Below, in pieces: positions 1 to 10,603 of a DNA stretch of 64,000 bases (positions within the stretch are counted from its first letter, which is position 1; each line of letters begins with the position of its first letter). Below the pieces are notes generated by a model. The model saw only the letters and a program-made list of their open reading frames with translations. It was not told the DNA's origin and searched no databases. This DNA comes from Doryteuthis pealeii. Lineage: Eukaryota > Mollusca > Cephalopoda > Myopsida > Loliginidae. The translations under genes and the position numbers were made by a program. The stretch is taken from the NCBI GenBank assembly GCA_023376005.1, contig CM042138.1, positions 93,188,692-93,252,691 of the forward strand, in the 5' to 3' direction.

Positions 1-684
1 AATATATTTGAAATAGAGTAGAGGCGTCAATCCTTAAGTGGTGGAGGATTTATAATAATCACGTTGGCAAGGCGTTCATTGAAGATTATATTAGGAACCC
101 TTTCTATTAAATCAGCTTAGTTTAACACAAAGGTGAGACCCCCAAATCAATAATAACGATCTCTTTGCATGACTTGCGAGATAATGCACCGTATGAAGAC
201 AACAAATTGGGAGACTGTCCTTTCGAATTTTTCTTTATATACCTGACAATCCTCATAATTATTTCAACAACATTAGAATTGCAAGGTGTGTCAAAAAATA
301 TATATACATGGTGAGTCAAAAAGTATTAAGATTGAAGCTATTTACCAAGATAGAAATGAACAAATGGAATGTTATTTTTTTTCAGAATAGAAGGTGTGTC
401 AAAAAAGTATCACGATTTTTTGTACTTTTAGACACAAATTGTATTCTTTAAAAAATAACGTTTCATTCATTCTTCATTTCTATCTTGGTAAATACAGCTT
501 TAAACTTGGTACTTTTTGACACTCCTTGTATTCGGAACAAAAATAACGTTTCATTCATTCTTCATTTCTATCTTGGTAAATACAACTTTAAACATGGTAC
601 TATTTGACACTCCTTGTATTCTGAACAAAAATAACGGTTCATTCATTCTTCATTTCTATCTTGGTAAATACAGCTTTAAACTTG
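1..684. repeat. Left arm of large inverted repeat, with TIR-like short repeats
   Basis: Bases 1-684 are the reverse complement of about 5020-5754, starting from the very first base, so the arm probably continues beyond the window. Inside it, about 300-680, a unit of about 88 bp recurs three times, each with a GTGTCAAAAA-type end and a conserved pyrimidine-rich stretch. Those ends resemble mariner terminal repeats, so the array may be decayed MITEs. No coding content is seen. Confidence 0.75.
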
Positions 685-1316
685 TCTGGTGCAACACCAT
701 CTATATATTAATACCCGTGTTCGTTGATTGTACGACTGTTATCATCTTGTACCTCTCTATTGTTTAAAATGGGACCGATTTCAAGAGGATATGCAAAAAC
801 AATAAAATTACACCCAATGCATTTTCATAATAAAATCATTTAAAATGAATTTTTATCTTTATATTATTACTCATGTTCCCTAATTGTACGAAGGTTATCC
901 TCTTGCAACACCCTCCGGTTAATAATGAGACCGTCCATATCATCCATGATGAAATGAAAGAATGTAAATACTGATGATCTGGTGTTGCTTATCAGCCAAA
1001 TTCTTATTCCTAATTGTAGACATTTTAGCTAAATAATGGAATATTCCCTTTTTATTATGAAGAAAGGGAAGAAAAATATAATAAGAAAGAATTAATAGAG
1101 TAGGTGAAATATAGAGAGAGGGGGTGAGTGCGTGGAAGCGATTACGCTAATCTCTTTCAATCGAACATACTGAAAAGATGAAAAGAAGTAAAGAAAGAAA
1201 AGAAGTGACACCGAATAAAATCAAGATTATTAACCTTTTTACATATTTAACTATTTTGCTCTTAAGTAAACGTATCAAACTTTGCAATAATTACATTATC
1301 ATACTGGTCCTGCTAG
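685..1316 (+). mobile_element. Non-autonomous Helitron-like element, family Hel-2
   Basis: The element starts with TC (685) and ends with CTAG (1313-1316) followed by T, as expected of Helitron ends. Its interior matches 28471-28919 and, reversed, 45562-46090. The 3' hairpin seen in those copies (CTGTGG, TATAT loop, CCACAG) is deleted here. There is no Rep/helicase coding, so it would depend on an autonomous partner. The assignment rests on end structure and shared copies, not on a protein. Confidence 0.6.
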
Positions 1317-2062
1317 TTTAGTTTAATGATACAAAATACATGCCAAAATATTCCTTAGTTCGGGGATTGAGATATGTTTGAAAAAGTCAATTTTAGTTGG
1401 TTCTAAGTACTCGTAATTTGCAATTAAGTCAAAAACTGACCCGTCTCTTACTACACATTCTGCCTGTAACTTTCTTACCTCTGTATATATATCTTTATTA
1501 TTTTATTTCCTATAAGTCTAACATCAATAAAGAGGAACCACTGTTGACTGATAAATTAATTAGTTATTTTCCCATTAAACTAAACCTAACCCTAACCCTA
1601 AACCCTAACCTTAACCCTAACCCCGTCTTCTTTTTTCCTAGTAGATCAATGAATAAATAAATAATCAGTCAGTATATATGTCAGTTTCTCAGTGAGGTGT
1701 AAATAGAGAGATAGATTGGAGAGTGTGAGAGGGAGATTAAACTTCCCACTTTATTTGTATGTTAATTTTCAACAGCCACCAAAAGGGCATATATATATAT
1801 ATATATATATAATATTATATATATATAACAACGATAGGAAGTAACGTTCTATCAGTGTATTTTATCTCATTTTAAGTAGGGATGCTTTTTTATGTTATCT
1901 CTTTCTTTTAACTGCTATTGATTCGCAGGGAACTCTACAATTGGCTCTTCGTTTGGTCGGTATACACTCAGCTTCTGGTATGGTAAAGTTTTATATTCGT
2001 TTTAAGTGTGTCTATTAGATGTATTGTGGAGAGTTTCTTACAGTTACCGAATAGTGATTGTA
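1317..2062. other. Gene-free stretch with telomere-type repeats and (TA)n
   Basis: No coding signal is seen. 1330-1400 resembles 60080-60150, a dispersed repeat. 1582-1624 is a degenerate CCCTAA array preceded by the same CCCATTAAAC context found at 26255-26267, so it is probably a fragment of the MITE family at 26191-26526. A (TA)n run lies at 1791-1828. Confidence 0.55.
1582..1624. repeat. Interstitial telomere-type (CCCTAA)n
   Basis: About seven imperfect CCCTAA units. It sits inside dispersed repeat sequence and not at a sequence end, so it is read as an element-borne array and not as a telomere. Confidence 0.8.
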
Positions 2063-2160
2063 TACGAGGTAAAAAGTTCTAGGACTGGTGTCACAAAAAA
2101 TGTATTTCAACTCCAAATTACAAACTCCAAGTTATCCCCTTCGAATTAATCTTCCTGCAG

Positions 2161-2516
2161 TCTAATGCACTTTCCAATCTTTCTCTGCTATACTTGCATG
2201 CACTCTTGGAAGGATTCTTCCGGGATTCCCTGTAGCCCTGTCGTCACGGCCTTTTTGATGTCGTGCACATTCTCAAAACGGGTTCCCTTGATAAACCCCT
2301 TGGGCTTGGGGAAGAGGAAAAAATCACATGGAGCCAGGTTGGGTGAGTAGGGAGATTGCTCCAGCACAGTGATGTTCTTCTGGGCCAGGAACTCTCAATA
2401 CTCAGGGCAGTGTGGGCAGGTTCGTTGTCATGGTGAAGCAACCACGAGTTATCCTGCCACATCTCTCGCCTCTTCTCGCGCACGGAACGAAGCAAATGAT
2501 TTCCCCAACTGGACAA
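2161..2516 (-). pseudogene. mariner transposase, C-terminal half (decayed)
   Basis: Read on the minus strand, this is the C-terminal part of a mariner (Tc1/mariner superfamily, DDD) transposase. The run LHHDNEPAHTA carries the second catalytic aspartate. It is followed by a decayed match to the usual PYSPDLAPCDFF segment that holds the third aspartate, then FFLFPKPKGFIKGTRFENV and KKAVTTGLQGIPEESFQEC. The last part lies in another frame and is followed by an in-frame stop. The N-terminal DNA-binding half and first catalytic aspartate are missing. It cannot make an active enzyme. The superfamily assignment is secure, the subfamily is not. Confidence 0.85.
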
Positions 2517-2581
2517 GAAACTTTAAGTTTGTTCGTTGCTCTGTGCTCATTGCCTGACGACCTGAAACAGAGTATATGTAT

Positions 2582-2858
2582 TTACCAGCCCCTCCACACG
2601 AGCAGGATGCAACACAAGGTCAATTTCTTAAGCGGGGTTCGACAGTTTTCCTTCTCCTAGACTGGTTACCTAGCCATGGTTAAAGAGTCCAGTCTGCCCT
2701 GCTATTTATCCATAGCTGGAGGGAGAATTGGATTCATACCTTTCCATGTGAAAATCCCAACGGCTTCGTCTAAGAATTGAACTCGCGTTGACGAGTCCAT
2801 TACCCACGACACTAACCATTAGACCACCCGCCTCCACAACAGAGTATATAGATATAAA
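2582..2858 (-). mobile_element. tRNA-derived SINE (SINE-B) nested in mariner
   Basis: On the minus strand, near 2835, an A-box-like stretch (TGGTCTAATGGTTAG) is followed about 40 bases later by a B-box-like GAGTTCAATTC. This is the internal pol III promoter layout of a tRNA head. The insertion is bracketed by a 19-bp direct repeat, TGAAACAGAGTATATGTAT, at 2563-2581 and 2859-2877, which is a clear target-site duplication. A partial relative lies at about 62890-63075. Confidence 0.8.
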
Positions 2859-3247
2859 TGAAACAGAGTATATGTATATAAAAGCGCATGGAAGAAAGTC
2901 CAATGGCTGTAGAAAGCTGAGATCACAGTTACAAACTCCAGAAGAAATAGTTTGAAGGGGAAAACTAGTAGTTTGTAGTTTGGGTTTGTGATACCAGTCC
3001 TAGAACTTTTCTGACATACTTCGTATATTGTTATTGGCAAGTGAGAACCAATCATATTATTTCCGAACAAACGTTATCAGAGCAAATTATACTTTGTAGA
3101 GAAAGCAAAGAAAATTCCTATGCGGAGACTCGGAATTCTGAATTAATCCAGGAAAAATAAAATAAATTCATCGATTGAATCATTCTTAAACCCTACGGCA
3201 AGCCCAAGGGGACACCTGTAATTTATAACTATGTCTTTTATATTATA

Positions 3248-3249
<2 letters not shown>

Positions 3250-3295
<46 letters not shown>

Positions 3296-3445
3296 AAGAT
3301 GGCTCACTGGTGAATAGAATATCGAGTTAATTGCCATATTGACGGTCGATACAAATATGAATAAATAGATTATAAATATTGAATAAGTCAGGGTTATAAA
3401 GAATATATATGAAACTAGAGTAGGTTATTTCTATATATACCGTAA

Positions 3446-3489
<44 letters not shown>
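3250..3489. repeat. (TA)n microsatellites
   Basis: Two pure (TA)n runs at 3250-3291 and 3451-3488. The second ends against the terminal repeat of the mariner-like fragment that follows. Sequence between them shows no recognisable feature. Confidence 0.9.
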
Positions 3490-3490
<1 letters not shown>

Positions 3491-3491
<1 letters not shown>

Positions 3492-3850
3492 GAGGGTGAG
3501 TCAAAAAGTAATGCCATTTTATTTAGGGCAAGTATAATTACCAACATAAGAACATGTATTATACATCAAAATGAAGCTGGTCCTCTGTGGATCACATCCC
3601 TATCTCTTCACATAGTCACCGATTCTCTCAATAGCAAAGTTCCCCCTTCGAATGAGAGCATGGATCCCTGCCCCGTTAAATTCTGTTAATTGTTCTTTGA
3701 GCCACGTCTTCACTACTAAAGTTGTCCACCCGAATGAGGCGATTTTCTCCCTTGCCCAGATGCTTGTATGTGGTGGAGGATTGTCATGCAGATGGAGGTC
3801 ATTGTCGATCAGAAAGTTGGGTCTTACTCGTCGGATTCCTGATCGTTAGC
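3491..3850 (-). pseudogene. Second mariner-like transposase fragment
   Basis: It begins at a TIR-like end (CGAGGGTGAGTCAAAAAGTA) beside a TA run. On the minus strand the remnant LHDNPPPHTSIWARE is read; HDN..PH is the hallmark around the second catalytic aspartate in this superfamily. The C-terminal part follows toward 3560 with stops. The other TIR is not seen, so the copy is truncated. It is a different family from the element at 2065-3023. Confidence 0.7.
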
Positions 3851-3944
3851 ATCTCAATGAAGACCTCAATGAAGTTTTATAAATAAAAAACTTCACATGA
3901 TATAAAAAAAATTATTCGGACTATTTTCATTGTTATCTGTACAA

Positions 3945-3985
3945 CGTTTCGGTCGATGTGATCTCCGGTCTTCTTCAGGTATTTA
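3945..3985 (-). ncRNA. Degenerate hammerhead-like motif (PLE end)
   Basis: On the minus strand CTGAAGA (3972-3978) is followed by a stem-like segment and then CGAAAC (around 3955). This matches the order of a hammerhead core, but I could not draw a convincing closing stem I, so activity is doubtful. The setting is typical of Penelope-like element ends. Confidence 0.35.
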
Positions 3986-4180
3986 TTGTCGGATTCGGGA
4001 ACCTTCTTTTCAAACTCGTCGTAATCGGGAGCCATCACGGAACTTTGAACCTAAACCTTTATTCAGTCCACGGGGATATCCTGTTCTCATAACAATAACA
4101 CAGATAATACTAATCATCAAGCCAAATCTCAAACATTCAGAGAAATAAAATGAAATAACATTGCTTTTTAGCTCACTCTA

Positions 4181-4259
<79 letters not shown>
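4181..4259. repeat. (TA)n microsatellite
   Basis: Pure (TA)n of about 78 bp, directly joined to the foldback element on its right. Confidence 0.95.
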
Positions 4260-4261
<2 letters not shown>

Positions 4262-4539
4262 CAATGGTAATATTATAGATTTACACTCATAACGTGAAGT
4301 TTCATGGTAATCCAATCATCAGATGAGTCCAATGGTTGAGATCTTAAAAACCAGTCGTGAAATGGTTGAGATTTTAAAAACCAGTAATTTTTTAGCGTTT
4401 TAAAAACCAGTAATTTTTAAAAACCTCAACCATTTCACGACTAGTTTTTAAGATCTCAACCATTGGACTCATCTGATGATTGTATTACCATGAAACTTCA
4501 AGTTATGAGTGTAAATCCATAATATTACCATTGATTATA
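4256..4539. mobile_element. Foldback (long inverted repeat) MITE-like element
   Basis: Two arms of about 120 bp, near 4256-4385 and 4410-4539, are near-perfect reverse complements around a short centre that repeats AAACCAGTAATTTTT. There is no coding. The sequence just downstream (4541-4615) recurs at 38380-38450 next to a related repeat, so both probably belong to one dispersed family. Confidence 0.75.
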
Positions 4540-4611
4540 AATCTGCTCTGCTTTATTAGCATTGAGCATCTTTTTATGCCAATACTTTTCTCATTTTTTC
4601 ATTCTCTATTC

Positions 4612-4647
<36 letters not shown>

Positions 4648-4794
4648 AATTCGACTTTCAGATTAAATGATACTTTATTTTAAGAGTTCCATACGATGAA
4701 ATAACAAGGAATGTTAACACCCCCTTTATGTTTATTTATCTATTTCTTATTATATTTTTCCTGAGTAAAATATTTTTCTTCCCTTTTTTTCTTT

Positions 4795-5012
4795 ATCATA
4801 AAAATGGAATTGTCCATTATTTAGCTGTGACGTCACTCATAAGAAATAAGAATTTTGCGGATAAGCAATACCAGATTATCAGGATTTAGATATTTTCATT
4901 GTATCTTGGACAATTTGGACTGTCTTATTTTTAACTAGAGGGTGTTGCAAGATGATAACGGTCGTACAATCAAGGGACACGAGTATTAATATATTGATGG
5001 TGTTGCACCAGA
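4795..5012 (-). mobile_element. Hel-2 fragment, 5' end only
   Basis: The reverse complement begins TCTGGTGCAAC at 5012, preceded by A, matching the start of the element at 685. It runs about 220 bp and stops without the CTAG end. Confidence 0.6.
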
Positions 5013-5019
5013 TATGTTT

Positions 5020-5371
5020 TGTCTAATTCAACCTTACGAGATTACTTCTCAACAGCTATAGTTTTGGAACCCTGGCTGACATATATACAAGGTGTATCAA
5101 AAAACTATCGAGACTGAAGCTAATTACCAAGATAGAAATGAAGAATGAATGAAACGTTAATTATTTTCAGAATACAATGTGTGTCAAAAAAGTGCCTAGT
5201 TTAAAGCTGTATTTACCAAGATAGAAATGAAGAATGAATGGAACTTTTTTTTCAGAATACAAGGTGTGTCAAAAAGTACAAATACTTGATACTTTTTTGA
5301 CACACCTTGTAATCTGAAAAAAAATTTCTATCTTGGCAAATAGCTTCAATCCGAATACTTTTTTGACACAC

Positions 5372-5426
<55 letters not shown>

Positions 5427-5754
5427 ATATATATTTTTTACACACCTTGTATATATATTTTTTGACAAAACTGTATTTCTAATGTTGTTGAAATAATTGT
5501 AAGTATTATCATGTATATAAAGAAAAATTCTAAAGGACAGTCTCCCAATTTGTTGTCTTCATACGGTGCATTATCTCGCAAGTCATGCAAAGAGATCGTT
5601 ATTATTGATTTGGGGGTCTCACCTTTGTGTTAAACTAAGCTGATTTAATAGAAAGGGTTCCTAATATGATCTTCAATGAACGCCTTGCCAACGTGATTAT
5701 TATAAATCCTCCACCACTTAAGGATTGACGCCTCTACTCTATTTCAAATATATT
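5020..5754. repeat. Right arm of large inverted repeat
   Basis: Reverse complement of 1-684. It contains the same GTGTCAAAAA-ended short repeats (about 5090-5380), a (TA)n run at 5373-5420 and a conserved 250-bp tail ending at 5754. The same segment recurs in copy B at about 15230-15966. Confidence 0.85.
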
Positions 5755-5800
5755 CAGTCCCAGTAACCATTTCAGCTGAGCGACGATACTCAGCATTTAA

Positions 5801-5802
<2 letters not shown>

Positions 5803-5885
<83 letters not shown>
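5803..5885. repeat. (TC)n-(TA)n microsatellite
   Basis: (TC)n with a few interruptions passing into (TA)n. The copy-B counterpart is at 16010-16105 and differs in length. Confidence 0.95.
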
Positions 5886-6084
5886 GTGTTCAGCAAAGGA
5901 AACATATCTCTGGATTTGATGGTAGACATTTTAGTATCATGTCATTTTCTTAATAGAGTTATCATAAGATATGAGAATATGTGAGCGGATCTAGAGTAGT
6001 ATTTAATGATGAATAGGTCGGCTACCATGTTGTAGGGTCAATATACATGCACAACTCAAATTTCAAAATGCATTTCCAATGATT

Positions 6085-6275
6085 TTACTATAAAAATGTA
6101 AATGATTTTACTACAAGAACGCATTGGAAATGATTTTACTACAAGAATGCATTGGAAATGATTTTACTACAAGAATGCATTGGAAATGATTTTACTACAA
6201 GAATGCATTGGAAATGATTTTACTACAAGAATGCATTGGACATGATTTTACTACAAAAAAGCATTGGAAAATACA
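6085..6275. repeat. 28-bp VNTR, copy A
   Basis: About six tandem units of 28 bp containing GATTTTACTACAAGAATGCA. Units follow one another with no unique spacer, so this is a minisatellite. Copy B has about three times as many units. Confidence 0.9.
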
Positions 6276-7545
6276 TGCACAAACCAAATTTAAAAAATGA
6301 AAATATCACTTACATCTTTCTTTGGCAGATATATATATTAAAATTACATGAAAATATCTTGAAACAGTATAGAGTAGATTAATTTAGATAAATCGCCACT
6401 GCCTTCAACTTCAACTTTCAGACGACTTCAAATCTCGTGTAAAATCTTTCGAGTAGAGATGAGTTGAGGATTGCGTGGATGGGGGTTTATGATTTGTTCT
6501 TTGAGTGGATTTTGAGGGTCTTTGCATGTTGTATGAAAGATTTGGGATATAGAAGGTCTAGGAATATTTCATGAAATATAAATCTAAGAACCTTAAAATC
6601 GAAACAAGGAACTGTTGTATAATGGATCATACAGTATTCAGTATACTAGTTCATTCAAACTACAGGTGCGCCAGACATAGTAACTCGCAAAAGAGAGCTA
6701 AATCCCCAAGGTAGACGGTTCGTAATCCTTGCAGTCTCAGTAATCACACCGATGTTTTCAGACAGCCGTGTATAATCCTGGACCAGCGCATTCACTCTCT
6801 ACCCAAGGTACGCCAGGCTAGTCCACAACAGGGACCAATCTCAAACCCCCACCCTCACAACGTCCAACACATCTACTCCACACACACCGATACATCATTT
6901 TTCCGAATAATTATTCCTCTAACTTCATTGCAAAAATGTAAATAACTTGGATATCAAAACGGTTTATTTAGCCTCTAAAACAATCCGTAACATACATAAC
7001 ACGCAATCCCGGCAATACATAAAATCCGACGCCGGCATTTAGAAGGAACTTGATATGTAAGCGTAACTCACCAGAAAGCGAACGGATTGTAGAATGCTCC
7101 TCGATCCATTCGCAAAACAAACGAGAAATTCAATTCCAGGTAATTGGTGTGCTTAAAACATTTATTAACCACCAGCATCCGGTGCTGAACGGATACATAC
7201 AAACACAGAAAAAAATAAGTACAAACAATTAACAAGACAAACTTACACTAAAAGAGGAGGGACAGTTCTGTATAGCCAACGCAGCAAAGTCAGTGGGAAT
7301 ATTATTTAGCTACTTAATCTACATTAATAGTAGGCTATTTTATGGCTATGAGCCATTTCATCTGGAAGAGGACCGAAGCGGTGTTATCTACTCTACGACA
7401 GTTTGTTTTTGATTTGTTATGTCTTGGGGTCATCAGGAGAGAATGTGAACCACTCTCTCACTCTACTGAGGCCTCACAAAATATACCCAGTATATTCGCT
7501 AGCAGGTAATTAAATCCATGGAATATTCCGATTGTTCTTAGCACT
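6276..7545. other. Unrecognised low-copy sequence, copy A
   Basis: No gene is recognised. The sequence is less biased than its surroundings and is repeated in copy B at about 16876-18195. A 60-codon open frame at 7050-7232 has no recognisable domain and is not claimed. Confidence 0.4.
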
Positions 7546-7832
7546 TTTCTGTCCACTAAGGATGATGTCGTAGTGTCCAACATTTTTAATGTGCATCTGC
7601 GCAATTGGCTGTGCAGACCAATGCCTGTGTGACAGTCTTTGGTGCACTGACTGCACACAAACTGTGATGCTCTCTGGGACTGCTGTTTTCCCTCTCTCCG
7701 TCTGGCTCTCCTCGCTGTCGAGGCTACTCTCCCCTCCGTTTCACTCCTCTTTGTGCCTTGTTTAACATTAAGGCGCCAGGCCGCTCGATTTTCTGCAGCT
7801 ACCTTCCACCTGTTTGTGTCAAATATCCCATA
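7546..7832 (-). pseudogene. Non-LTR retrotransposon tail with zinc knuckle
   Basis: On the minus strand an open frame reads NRWKVAAENRAAWRLNVKQG, a basic Arg/Glu-rich stretch, then FVCSQCTKDCHTGIGLHSQL followed by RRC. This is a C2H2-like finger at the end of a non-LTR pol protein. The same module ends the fragments at 27690-27860 and, in variant form, 25590-25690. The reverse transcriptase is absent. In copy B all but the last 35 bases is deleted. It is known only as a LINE-type tail here; I do not name the clade. Confidence 0.7.
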
Positions 7833-7846
7833 ACAACCGCATTTAT

Positions 7847-8014
7847 ATGATTCCATGCAAAGATTGTGATAAAAAGTATATAGGTGAAACCTCCAGTAAT
7901 CTTTAAAAATGTATAAATGAACACCAATTAGGAAATCCCAACAATTGTCTCTTCCTACACATATCCGAAACTAACCATAACTTTAATTTCAACTGTGTAT
8001 CCACAGAAGTTTAA
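7847..8014 (+). pseudogene. Penelope-like element GIY-YIG endonuclease fragment
   Basis: Translation from 7847 reads MIPCKDCDKKYIGETSSNL, a stop at 7904-7906, then KCINEHQLGN and a histidine-bearing segment HISETNHNFNF up to a stop at 8012-8014. The CxxCxxxYIGET start, the following INEH and the spaced histidines are typical of the GIY-YIG nuclease domain at the C terminus of Penelope-like elements, which nicks target DNA. A stop codon splits it and the reverse transcriptase domain is missing. It abuts the LINE tail at 7546-7832 on the opposite strand. The whole piece is missing from copy B. Confidence 0.75.
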
Positions 8015-8256
8015 TACATATACTTAAAACCGGAGCCATAGCTACATTAACACTAGTCAATACGAGACACGTTCTCCTTTTTTTCAGTATATTGCATTTA
8101 CTAGGTAAATTAATCTTTGATAGCTTTACTACACCAAAATTAAACCAGCCCGCCATTCTAAAACCTATGTCTTTCGTTCATATTCCTACTTAAAGCTGCC
8201 CACTACGCTATTTCCCTAACCCCCAGAAAATGGTGCCACAACGTAAACACAACAAC

Positions 8257-8261
<5 letters not shown>

Positions 8262-8302
<41 letters not shown>
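8262..8302. repeat. (CA)n microsatellite
   Basis: Pure (CA)n present in copy A. It is reduced to a few units in copy B near 18482. Confidence 0.95.
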
Positions 8303-8306
<4 letters not shown>

Positions 8307-8339
8307 TTTTTGGCATTCATCCGTCTACTAAAAACTATG

Positions 8340-8735
8340 GCGTAGTGTCCAATTTTTAAACTGCATCTGTGTGAGTGTTGGAGTTGTTGTTGTCTCTCCT
8401 TCCTTCTGGCTCTCTTTTCTGTGGCGGCTTCTTTCCTCTCTTTTTCGTCACTTGTCTGACAAGGAGACGCCAGGCCGCTCAGTTTTCTTCATCAACCTCC
8501 CATGTGTGGCATGTCTTCATATCCTTCTTACAGACGTCTTTAAAACGTAAGCATGGTTTCCCTACCGGTCGGTTGCCTTCTACTAATTCGCCATATAGTA
8601 GGTCTTTGGGAATGCGGATTTTTGTCCATCCTCCTGACGTGACCAAGCCAGCATAGGCGTCTCTGGCTGATTATGGCGAACATGCTGTTAATGTTTGCTC
8701 GTTCCAGCGAATACGTAGGATGTGGCGTAGGCATC
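8340..8735 (-). pseudogene. Non-LTR retrotransposon C-terminal fragment (copy A)
   Basis: The minus-strand frame from about 8734 reads PTPHPTYSLERANINSMF, then RRLCWLGHVRRM, a signature just downstream of the reverse transcriptase in many animal LINEs. The rest (GRP, RF, DVC) continues in shifted frames toward the zinc-knuckle tail, which is decayed. It is inserted within PLE-type sequence. Copy B (18520-18985) keeps a longer open frame here, so the frameshift belongs to copy A. Confidence 0.7.
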
Positions 8736-8754
8736 TGAGGTGGAAATTATCCAG

Positions 8755-9190
8755 ATTCCTTTCGTGCGGAAAACATAATTTGACTTTAACTACTACATGA
8801 ATCAGATTAGAGTCCTCTATAACACCTTGGCATAATTCCTACCGTAAATTTCTCTCACTATAGTTCAATCATAAAAAATTCTGTCAACATAGATCCCCCC
8901 TATACAATATCAAAGCACCTCAATGAAGCGACCACGTTCTTTTATCACTTCTTGAATATCTTCATGCATTATAGAACTAGCGCTAGGAAGATACTGGTTA
9001 CTCCCCCTTTCTTCACACACACAGCCAACTCTCGCAAGTAATTTACAATCACCGCATAACATTTCTCTTTCTTTAAGTCCTGATGAAGGTTTTCAAAAGC
9101 CATAACGTTATGTCCACTTCACCATCAAGAATAAAACTCAATGAATACTGTTAAACTATTTCGGTTTTTTTTAAATAATTTTCTACACAC
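8755..9190 (+). mobile_element. Penelope-like element 3' region, copy A
   Basis: Non-coding sequence after the GIY-YIG fragment, ending with a CCTGATGAAGG hammerhead-like motif and the phrase ATCAAGAATAAA, also seen at 52240 and, as a variant, near 53780. This arrangement is typical of PLE terminal repeats. Copy B counterpart: 19000-19440. Confidence 0.5.
9075..9119 (+). ncRNA. Hammerhead-like motif, probably inactive (copy A)
   Basis: AAGTC, CTGATGA, a GGTTTT/AAAGCC-type stem II and a palindromic stem III precede the stem I partner. The conserved GAAA is replaced by ATAA, so cleavage is unlikely. In copy B (19329-19372) the closing stem AAGTC/GACTT is perfect; here it carries one mismatch. 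Confidence 0.45.
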
Positions 9191-9202
9191 ACACACAGCT
9201 GT

Positions 9203-10140
9203 GTTACACACTTCTTTGTGGATGGAGATATTATGTGTTAAACGCTGTGTTACGTTCTGGCACTCATTTCCGAATGGAAGGATGATGTGTTGATAGGTGA
9301 AATATTAGTATCCTTATCTCTGGACCGGTAATACCTTTGGAGAGGCTGGAATCCTGGTTGCAGGGCTGCTGTTCAGTTGACTGGTAGTTCTATGGTGTTT
9401 GGAGTATGGCACTCATTTCTGAATGAAATGGTGATGTGTTGATAGGTGAAATATTAGTAGCCTTATCTCTGGACCGGTACTACATTTGGAGAGGCTGGAA
9501 TCCTGGTTGCTGGGCTGCTGTTCAGTTGACTGGCAGTTCTATGATATTTGGAGTATGGCACTCATTTCTGATGAAATGGTGATGTGTTGATAGGTGAAAT
9601 ATTAGTAGCCTTATCTCTGGACCGGTACTACATTTGGAGAGGCTGGAATCCTGGTTGCTGGGCTGCTGTTCAGTTGACTGCAGTTCTATGATATTTGGAG
9701 TATGGCACTCATTTCTGAATGAAATGGTGATGTGTTGATAGGTGAAATATTAGTAGCCTTATCTCTGGACTGGTATTACATTTGGAGAGGCTGGAATCCT
9801 GGTTGCTGGGCTGCTGTTCAGTTGACTGGCAGTTCTATGATGTTTGGAGTATGGCACTCATTTCTGAATGGAATGCTGATGTGTTGATAGGTGAAATATT
9901 AGTATCTTTATCTCTGAACCGGTACTACATTTTGAGAGGCTGTAATCCTGGTTGCTGGGCGGCTGTTCAGTTGACTGGCAGTTCTATGATATTTGGAGTA
10001 TGGCACTCATTTCGGAATGGAATGGTGATGTATTGATAGGTGAAATATTAGTATCCTTATCTCTGGACCGGTACTACATTTATGGAGGCTGGAATCCTGG
10101 TTGCTGGGCTGTTGTTCAGTTCACAGTTCTATGATGTTTG
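9203..10140. repeat. 148-bp satellite, copy A
   Basis: Tandem units start with GGCTGGAATCCTGG-like sequence at 9345, 9493, 9641, 9789, 9938 and 10087, a period of 148-149 bp. Copy B has five units. The sequence just downstream (10140-10370) is a diverged relative of 39900-40160, so the satellite may have grown from inside a dispersed element. Confidence 0.9.
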
Positions 10141-10436
10141 GAGTCTGGAAACCAACTGTGGGTGATGAGGATATCTTGCGTTGTGCATTTAAAGTTTTTA
10201 GTAATAATACAAGGCAACATCTTTTTCTCATAAGAATTTTATTTCTACCAAAGTCTCAACTGCCGAGAGGAGTGCATAATTCCAAAACTCCATTCCACAC
10301 TATAACTTCTCCTTCTATCTCCTAATTCACCACGTCTCATTCGATCGCCCAATCAAACAATGCCATGCAATGAAGTGGGGATAGTCAGAAATTTGAAAAA
10401 AACACAGGTTTAAATAAAATGAGTGATAAGTTTATT

Positions 10437-10485
10437 AGCCGACGCTGCAGTGTTTCGATCTGTTTAGTAGATTTTATTCGGGGCT
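10437..10485 (-). ncRNA. Degenerate hammerhead, left arm (copy A)
   Basis: On the minus strand stem I (AGCC/GGCT), GAAA and a palindromic CTGCAG-centred stem III are intact. The CTGANGA box has become CCGAATA, so this arm should be inactive. Confidence 0.5.
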
Positions 10486-10554
10486 TTTATTGATATAAAT
10501 AAGTGTAAAAAAAGATTTTTTTTTATTTTTTTTACTCTTCCTTATATCAACAAA

Positions 10555-10603
10555 AGCCCTGAAGAAGATCTACTCAACAGATCGAAACACTGCAGGGTCG
10601 GCT
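10555..10603 (+). ncRNA. Hammerhead ribozyme candidate, right arm (copy A)
   Basis: Order: stem I AGCC (10555-10558), CTGAAGA, stem II GATCT/AGATC, GAAA, a palindrome-like stem III centred on CTGCAG, GTC cleavage triplet, stem I partner GGCT (10600-10603). Position 7 of the core tolerates any base, so CTGAAGA is acceptable. Stem III has no loop, which would favour a dimer. Confidence 0.65.

Larger units (their letters stand above)
2065..3023 (-). mobile_element. Internally deleted mariner element
   Basis: Terminal inverted repeats lie at about 2065-2160 and 2930-3023 and share the segment TTCTAGGACTGGT. Each outer end abuts a TA dinucleotide (2063-2064, 3024-3025), as expected of a mariner target duplication. 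The interior holds transposase remnants on the minus strand (2161-2516) and a nested SINE (2582-2858). Without the SINE the element is only about 660 bp, roughly half an intact mariner. Confidence 0.8.

Noticed and set aside
1582..1624. A telomere or chromosome end
   Set aside because: Short, degenerate, interstitial, and in the same context as a MITE-borne array.
7341..7470. A CCTGATGA box on the minus strand near 7430 (and 18040) as a hammerhead
   Set aside because: No GAAA at the right distance and no pairing for stems I and II.
9782..10325. Overlapping frames of 60-84 codons
   Set aside because: They arise from the 148-bp satellite read in different frames.
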